From positions 19,220,001 through 19,284,000 of the forward strand of contig CM114271.1 of NCBI GenBank assembly GCA_050084515.1: a stretch of 64,000 bases of DNA, written 5' to 3'. Below the pieces are notes generated by a model, which was not told the DNA's origin, did no database searches, and worked only from the letters and a program-made list of their open reading frames with translations. Below, piece after piece: positions 57,850-64,000 of the stretch. Within the stretch, counting starts at the first letter, position 1. Each line of letters opens with the position of its first letter. The translations under genes were made by a program, and so were the position numbers. The DNA is from Blasia pusilla. Taxonomy: Eukaryota; Marchantiophyta; Marchantiopsida; Blasiales.

Positions 57850-58560
57850 CTATCAATCTATAACCTTGAACACATAATTTATCTTAAACCCTCAATCCTA
57901 AGCCCTTCAAACTCTAAGCCCTAAGGGATTAATAAGCCTAAAGCCTACACTCAAAACACGAAGCCTTGGCCAAAAATCCAGGACCCTTTGTTGAAGCCTA
58001 GACCCTAAACACTAAACACTAACAAAAACCCTCTACGCCAAACACCCTAAAACCTAAGCCATAAACCATAAACCCTAAATCCTAAACCATAACCCAATAG
58101 CCCTAAATCCTAAACCCTAAGCTATAAACCGTGAATCCTAAATCCTTAGCCAAAAATCCTAAACCCTAAGCCAAAAATCCTAAACTCTAAGCAAAAAACC
58201 CTAAACTCTAAGCCAAACACCCTAGACCCTAGAGCCTAAGCCAGAAACCCTAAGGCTTAAGCCATAAACCCTACACCCTAGAACATAAGCCAAAAACCCA
58301 AAAACCTAAGCCATAAACCCTAGACCCTAGGCCATAAATCCTAAACCTTAAACCCTTAGCCAAAAACCCTTAAGCCTAAGCCATAAACCCTAAGCCCTAA
58401 ATCCTAAGCCAAAAATCCTAAACCCTAAGCCCTAAGTGAATACTAAGTTAGAGAAGTATATAGAAAGGTATTAATCTAATCCCTGAACCCTCCACCCTAA
58501 GACATAAACCTTCATCCTTAACCCATAAACCCTAAACCCTAAGCCATAAATATGGTTGAC
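57850..58560 (+). repeat. Degenerate telomere-type repeat tract
   Basis: About 700 bp of variants of CCCTAAA mixed with CCATAAA and CCCTAAGCC, in one orientation. It resembles an old interstitial telomeric tract or a heptamer-derived microsatellite. Element C starts about 160 bp after it. Confidence 0.85.
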
Positions 58561-58719
58561 ATAGAGAGTAAAACCTAAGTTGAACTCCCATTACACTATG
58601 TCCTAGTGTGCATAATCATATTAGAACAAAACCAGGTTTTCTAAAAGACCACATTTGTCAAAACTGGTGCTTTATATGGAATGAAGAAATTAAAATGGAC
58701 AAATTTTCTAATGGGAAGG

Positions 58720-59238
58720 TGTCACGTCTTTTAGGATAGATCGGTGAGATCTAGTAGAGCGTCTTCATAAGTAGTGGAGGACATGCCTAGGAGGTCTAGG
58801 ATGACGTGTTGAGGCCCCGAGAAACCTGAGAGAGCAGGTTTCCCCTTCGTTTCGGCTCATTTGGAGCCATATTGAATAACTTACTATTTTAGGTAAGAAC
58901 CATTTTGAGTATATGGTCGACTTTCTATTTTTTGGTAAGTGTCCCTTGACCTCCTACATTAGGTCAAGAGCCAAGGAGGTGACTTGGGAGCATAGGTTAC
59001 CATGGAGAGAGTTTGGGAGAGGGGAGGGGTATACCTCAAGGAGAGAGAGCTTCAGAGCTCATTCTCTCTTTGTTGAACCTCTTAGCATAAGGCGGTGGAG
59101 CTATGCTCTTGCTTGCCTTGTGTGTGTAACCAAAGCCTCTCATTAGGAGAGTAGGTTTGGTTTGGCATTGAGAGAGGCATGTGAGAGTGCACACATTTCA
59201 GAGCTATGGTGTTGAGAGAGATTTCACCTTGATTTACA
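58720..59238 (+). repeat. Unit A1, 5' end of element C
   Basis: 519 bp from TGTCACGTCTTTTAGG to CTTGATTTA. It then runs into CAAAGAGAGAATGAG leader sequence, as in element B, and not into unit B. Confidence 0.93.
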
Positions 59239-60828
59239 AAGAGAGAATGAGATGAGTGAGAGAGCTTCATGGGGGAGCTCGATGATCACTCGGTGGTTTT
59301 GCACGTTGGGGATCATGTTCCGCATTCAACGGTTCATGGGAGTGCTCACTAGAGTCGGAGCCGCTGATAATTTATGTTTCCTTGCCAATTTTTTGTGTGG
59401 AAGAGTGGCGCGCGGAATCGCTGCCCAATTTTTAATGGGGATTGAATATGGGGGCGAATTTCCCCATACCGATGCTCTCGAGAGCACCATGTAGCTTGTT
59501 CATTTATGTTTTCACAAGAATTTCTGATTAAAATTTTTTTTTAACGTCGATGTAGATCGTGAAGCTCTGCACGTTGTGCAATAGACGGTATACAATTTGG
59601 AGTTGCAAGCAGAAAGTTATGGTCAATTTTGCAAAAATGCCATTACTAGGCAATTTTTAGGGTTCAATTGTTCAAACCCTAAACCAGCCGCCGCACCGGC
59701 TGTGGCCGTTGCCGTCACAGTCACCATCAACGATCCACCATCGATGGTCAACCGTGACCGTCAATGATCAACCGGCATCATCAACGGTCAACCGTCACCA
59801 TCAACGGTCCACCGTCCATCGTCGGCCGCCGCCGTTGCCTAGCGCTGCTCAGAGTCGCGTTTGGCCATTTTCCACCCTTTGTTGCCATTTCCGCCATAAC
59901 GAAGTGGAGCGTCTTCCACGATAACCGTTGATTCTCTGACTTGCGCCGCTACCATGTGGCTGCCACCATCATCACAATTTCGTCATCAAACAGTGATGGC
60001 AGATGACCTCGGGTTATGGTGTTTGAGTTTTCATTTCATTCTGCTATGTTGTGATTGGTAGCCGCTCGAGGATGATCGAGTATTGTGCCGTGACGCCCGT
60101 AGCCGCAACGCGCCGCCGATTGCCGCGCCTTGCTACTCGTGGCCGCACCGCACCTTCTTGATTGCGGTGCTGCTCCTTCACTAAGGAGCAGAGTGTGTGT
60201 ATTGCTGATTGAGGAGGATAAGCCGTGGAGTGTCATATTCCATTATCGAGTGCCGTGTCGTTCTATGCCGCACCATACCGTTGGATTTTCATCGCATATT
60301 GAGGAGGTTTGAGCAGCATCAATACGAGAGAAGTACGACTTGCTGATTGGAGGAGTTGTCTTCATGACCAAGTTATGATCGAGATTTGTAATTGCCGAGG
60401 AGCAACATCGACATTATTGTCAGGTTACCCATTAAAGTCTCTTACCCTGCACGTGTGAGGGAATTCCGGGTATTGGAAAGTTATTTGGGATATTGGGTTT
60501 CGTGCTGATGTTGAGAGCATCGATGACGTATGGGTTGAGGGGACATAGACCTATGTGGTATGTCCAGAGTTGAGGATGATTTGTTGATGAGACGATAGAT
60601 TAGTTGATTTGCGGCACCACACTGCTTATTGCCGCAGAACATACGTCTTAGTGAGAGAGTGTAGATTGAGTGCCATATGTTTAGTTTGAGTAATTGAGGG
60701 ATTACTCGCGAGATTGATAGTGATCGTGTGAGAGGGGCACGAGGGCCATCACGACATCCTTTTGGGACTTTGAGAGGCGAAGTAGTGGACCTAAGAGTAG
60801 CTCTGGAGGGTTTACGCGGAGTGGTGCG
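59239..60828 (+). other. 5' leader of element C
   Basis: About 1.6 kb conserved with element B. It contains GAGAGCTTCATGGGGGAGCT, CTCGAGAGCACCATGTAG, TTTTAGGGTTC, a cluster of CGTCACCATCAACGGTC-type repeats (59,720-59,825) and GCCGCACCGC-rich blocks. No conserved frame; a tRNA-primer site starting TGG is not evident right after A1. Confidence 0.65.
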
Positions 60829-62093
60829 ATGTTTCAAGGGTCTCCACGTGACAGACCACCTCGATCTCCTTCTGTGTCATCTTCATATGAGGGGGAGCAT
60901 GTAGAGGAGTGTGTTAGTGATCCACCGTACACCTTGAGTGGTCCTATCACTTGGGTGTATGAGATGGATGACTGGGGTAGAGAATCGTGTAGGTTTTTGG
61001 GTGTTGTAGGCACTGTAGAGCTACACAACTTCATTGCGGAGTTTAGGAGTTGAAGTGATTCACAACGGGCTAGGAACTCTAGAGAGTTCAACCCGTTTAT
61101 AGCATGGAATGGTATGTTTGAGCATTTAAAGGGGACACCCATGGACGATTACCATGAGTTCTCCCACACATATGCCCAGGAGATTGAGTCATGGCGACTC
61201 TAGTATGACCCACACTATGTGTCTTGGACGAAGCCGTTCCCAGATGAGGAGGAGTCAGGAGAAGCTACTTCCTCTTCCGCTAGTGATGTTTTAGGAGGGA
61301 TCACTCGCATTGGAGCACTTGCACCGTCTAGTCGGGTTTGTCCCGGGTTCAACCCCATGGTTGAGTTCTTTGCTGAGTTGAGGGCGAGCTACTAGGGGGT
61401 ACGGATGGAAAAGTTGCGGAGCATCCACGACTTCCAGAGGCGCCCGGGTGAGAGTTTGCGTGAGGCTTACACTCACTTGCTTTGGTTGATCAACGTCACT
61501 CAGGGTGATAAAGGCTCAGGCTATCCGGTCATGGTACGCAATGTTGGACCGGATCCTACGGACACGGGTGTAAGAGGGTGTGCTTCTTATGAATACCTCC
61601 CCTATGCTGAGAGATGTTTTTAGGACCGCCGAGAACATTGAGCGAAACATGGGTGGGCTAGAGTAGTCACAATTTTCTACACCATCAGTGCAGCAACGTG
61701 GACTCTGAGATAGGTCGACTCTAGCACCACGAGCTCAGGGAGGATACTGGGAGGTCGTGCCACAGAGGCCTGCGCCTTCATATGCGGCTTAGTAGCAGCT
61801 GCCTATAATTACTTGTTGGTCATGTGGTGGAGCCCATCATCAGTGCAATTGCACTCGTCAGGGTCATGGATATATGCCTCAGCATGGAGGAGGAGATAGT
61901 GCTGCATTAGGAGGTTATCAGTGTGACTATTGTCAAAGGTATGGTCACACACGCGCCACGTGTTTACACCCTGAGTTACGTCCGGACCGAGGGCCAGAGA
62001 GGGCACTAGAGCAAGTAGCCGGTCCAGATGGGCCTAGAGGTCATGCATCAAGTGGTCCCGTTGGGGAACGAGGAGCTAGAGTTTCCCGATAGG
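60829..62093 (+). pseudogene. Gag with CCHC zinc knuckle (element C)
   Basis: The frame from 60,829 opens MFQGSPRDRPPRSPS. Stops at 61,053, 61,203 and 61,397 break it. The capsid-like core is MVEFFAELRASY, MEKLRSIHDFQRR and GESLREAYTHLLWLINV, the usual retrotransposon gag signature. A frameshift near 61,540 moves it to a second frame. That frame carries CWSCGGAHHQCNC (imperfect knuckle) and CDYCQRYGHTRATC (61,922-61,963), an exact C-x2-C-x4-H-x4-C nucleic-acid-binding knuckle. Gag packages the element RNA. Confidence 0.87.
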
Positions 62094-62827
62094 GTGGTGG
62101 AGTTGCCCATGGAGGAGGTTGAGTCCTACCACCTGGACGCGTCGAGGGAGACATCGGGCGTGAGACTGGGATGGCTGCTCAGATATAGCAGCTACAAGAG
62201 CAAATTGCCGCTATGGCATTGAGGTTACCCGATGCCGGATCCATGGCATCGATATCATATGGAGCAGCTAGAGATATGGAGGATCCTGGTTGGATGTGCG
62301 GGGTTGCCCAAATGGAGGCCGCCGCAATTGTGACGTGTGGAGCAGCCGCAGAGTTGGATCCACATCGAGGGGAAGCCAAGAAAGAAACTAGGCTTCCTTA
62401 GTCTTTCACGTTGTCCGAGGCGATGAGGACCCCATGGAAGGATCGTGATCAGAGTTCCCGGAGAGTTGGTGATGTTATTGGTGTGCAAGCATGGAGGGCA
62501 ATGGGAGAAATGAGTGCAACGACTCCTATTTTTGATGCTCAGGAGGAGCATGTGTTGAGTACGATGTTGGGGGCAACCAGGTTGATATATCATGCTTCGC
62601 TATTTTCTACTTCCGATGTTATGACATTGGGAGGTACGCCCACCGAGGTGTTCCGGCTGGCCGCTACGCTATGTGAGCGTGGAGTTGGAGTTCCTACATC
62701 ACATTCAGAGGTGATTGTAGAGGAGGTGATGGACCTGCCCTTGGAGCTGATGCTCGGGCCGTCCACATCAGATTCATGGCAGGCTGCGGTTGCTAGGATG
62801 GCGGAGATGCCTCTAGACCCGCGATAG
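62094..62827 (+). pseudogene. Gag-protease linker (element C)
   Basis: Open frame 62,411-62,827 (MSEAMRTPWKDRD to AEMPLDPR) plus preceding pieces link gag to protease. It contains WRAMGEMSATTPIFDAQ and SDVMTLGGTPTEVFRL. No domain recognised. Confidence 0.55.
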
Positions 62828-62834
62828 AGCATGC

Positions 62835-63654
62835 CATGGCTTCTCTTGTTGTTGTGTTGCTAGATAACCATGGAGAGGTCTTCTAGTTGGTGAGTCATGG
62901 AGATAGAGCCTTTAGTCCGCACCACGTCTTGTTGGATTCAGGAGCGCAACCCTTGATGTTGGGGAAAATGTCATTTAGAGGATTGGGGTTGATGAGAGCC
63001 GATGTGGAGCATTTTCTATTCTAGATACAGACATCCTTGGATGGAGAGAGTACCACATAATATATCACCCGACAGGAGGTCGTGGTGAGGATTTGTCCGG
63101 GACATCCTACAAATGAGTATGTGGTGCGAGCCAAGGCGATAGTGACTAATGTAAAGTCTTGCGATGTCTTGGTTGATGGAGTAGTGTTATACTCGATGGG
63201 GTTTTCCCTGGATTACTGGGAGGAGTCAACGTCCTATAGACTAGGATGGCAGTCAGGTGATGTGCGTCTTAGCTCATTACCCGTTTGATTCATAGGTGTA
63301 GTGATCGAGCGACGGCCAGGAGAGCTCGCGACCTTAGCAACATATAGCAGTGCCATCACTTGGCCTAGTGATTTGATTGAGGGACATGTCCATGCACAGG
63401 ATACTCCCGTTCCTAACATTTCTATGGAGAGGAGTGTAATGGTAGCCGCATGAGTCCATGGAGGAGAGGTGCCGCTTTGGGGCTCGATTGAGAAGCTTCG
63501 ACGCTTAGCCATTGAGCATGTGTAGACCGCGTGGAGAAAAACGTTTGCACCAGAGTGTGACACGTCAGAGGAACCCCAAGTAGCTAGGAGTGTTGCTATG
63601 ACCCCTTTGTACACCACCCCGATTGTGTGGTGCATCCCATAGGAGGATATACGG
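62835..63654 (+). pseudogene. Retropepsin-type aspartic protease and linker (element C)
   Basis: HHVLLDSGAQPLMLGK gives the catalytic Asp-Ser-Gly at 62,935-62,943 with the hydrophobic flanks of retrotransposon proteases, which cut the polyprotein. The second half has VKSCDVLVDGVVLYSMGFS and continues into the linker shared with 1-497. Stops at about 63,024, 63,058, 63,286 and 63,451 inactivate it. It leads without an intergenic gap into the methyltransferase. Confidence 0.82.
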
Positions 63655-63965
63655 GTGTTGGATCTCTTTGGAGGAATCAGCACTAGGTTAGCTGTTGTTT
63701 TGTAGGCAGGAGTACGTGTGCAGCAATATTTGTATGTGGAGATTGATGATGTTGCGAAGCGCGCTTCACTTCACCATGTGGCAAAGTTACGCCTCCATTT
63801 TCCCGACTTGTTGTCTACGTCCGCTGTCCAGGAATACCAGAGTTCCCTACCGAGGGATATTTCATTGTTGGGGGCGTAGGACTTGGAGCGGGTACGGGCC
63901 ATAGATTTGGCCATTTTTAGTTGGCCGTGTCAGGGCCAATCGAGTGTTGGACGAGGTAGCGGGTT
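63655..63965 (+). pseudogene. Methyltransferase N-terminal third (element C)
   Basis: VLDLFGGISTRLAVVL (motif I), QQYLYVEIDDVAKR (motif II) and, after TAGs at 63,703-63,705 and 63,878-63,880, WPCQGQSSVGRG (motif IV, about 63,922). The DLFGGIST form of motif I is better kept here than in element A. The domain is cut by the deletion at 63,958-63,965. Confidence 0.87.
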
Positions 63966-64000
63966 TTGCGGATGGTGAAGAGAGGACTACGCAAGTATGG
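63966..64000 (+). pseudogene. Integrase end fused after deletion (element C)
   Basis: GGTGAAGAGAGGACTACGCA and following bases match 4,119-4,145 of element A (VKRGLRKYG). About 3.3 kb of pol is missing between methyltransferase and this point. Confidence 0.85.

Larger units (their letters stand above)
58720..64000 (+). mobile_element. Element C: 5' half of the methyltransferase retrotransposon
   Basis: From unit A1 through leader, gag, linker, protease and the first third of the methyltransferase. At 63,958-63,965 it jumps to the integrase end and continues past the window. It supplies the part missing from elements A and B. Many stops and frameshifts show it is inactive. Confidence 0.92.

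Noticed and set aside
57850-58560. True chromosome end
   Set aside because: Repeats are degenerate and flanked on both sides by ordinary repeat sequence and element C.

Overview
The window looks like a repeat-rich nuclear region of a land plant or close streptophyte. The evidence is an alpha-expansin gene with two spliceable introns, Ty3/gypsy and Ty1/copia relics, CCCTAAA telomere-type repeats and long satellite arrays. Species cannot be fixed from the sequence; a non-seed plant is my guess. I see only one host gene that looks intact (expansin, minus strand, 32,260-33,836). It lies in a GC-richer island of about 30-36.6 kb inside AT-rich repeats.

The main find is a family of Ty3/gypsy-type retrotransposons, present as four broken copies: A (1-5,803, +), B (22,942-30,233, -), C (58,720-64,000, +) and D (about 10,028-11,130, -, much more diverged). 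Read together they give the order leader, gag with zinc knuckle, aspartic protease, cytosine-5 DNA methyltransferase, reverse transcriptase, RNase H, DDE integrase and PHD finger. The methyltransferase has motifs I, IV, VI, VIII, IX and X in canonical order and looks DNMT3-like. It lies in the pol polyprotein between protease and RT. The ends are not ordinary LTRs. The 5' end carries only unit A (about 515 bp). The 3' end carries B1 - 2 bp - A2 - B2, with B about 128 bp. That is a split direct repeat arrangement, with the purine tract before B1. Retrotransposon-borne DNMTs are known from dinoflagellates and charophyte algae; the combination here with a PHD finger and split direct repeats is what deserves follow-up.

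Layout: 1-5.8 kb element A; 5.8-10.0 kb AT-rich non-genic; 10.0-11.1 kb element D; 11.4-15.5 kb a different Ty3/gypsy relic (E) with TGTCGTATA-type LTRs; 15.9-20.0 kb a roughly 180-bp satellite in two opposing orientations; 20-22.9 kb non-genic; 22.9-30.2 kb element B; 30.2-37.5 kb gene island with expansin; 37.5-39.1 kb a roughly 205-bp satellite; 39.6-42.7 kb an unrecognised decayed protein gene (-); 44.3-47.65 kb a dead 5'-truncated Ty1/copia element; 47.65-50.0 kb a roughly 152-bp satellite; 51.7-54.4 kb a third satellite with GGATCTTAAGATCC palindromes and an embedded ORF fragment; 55.1-57.4 kb a pseudogene resembling the DUF7869 family; 57.85-58.56 kb degenerate telomere-type repeats; 58.7-64 kb element C.

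No copy in the window is intact. The copies of the methyltransferase element complement each other: C supplies the 5' half, A and B the 3' half. The reconstruction of gene order is therefore comparative and not read from one molecule.
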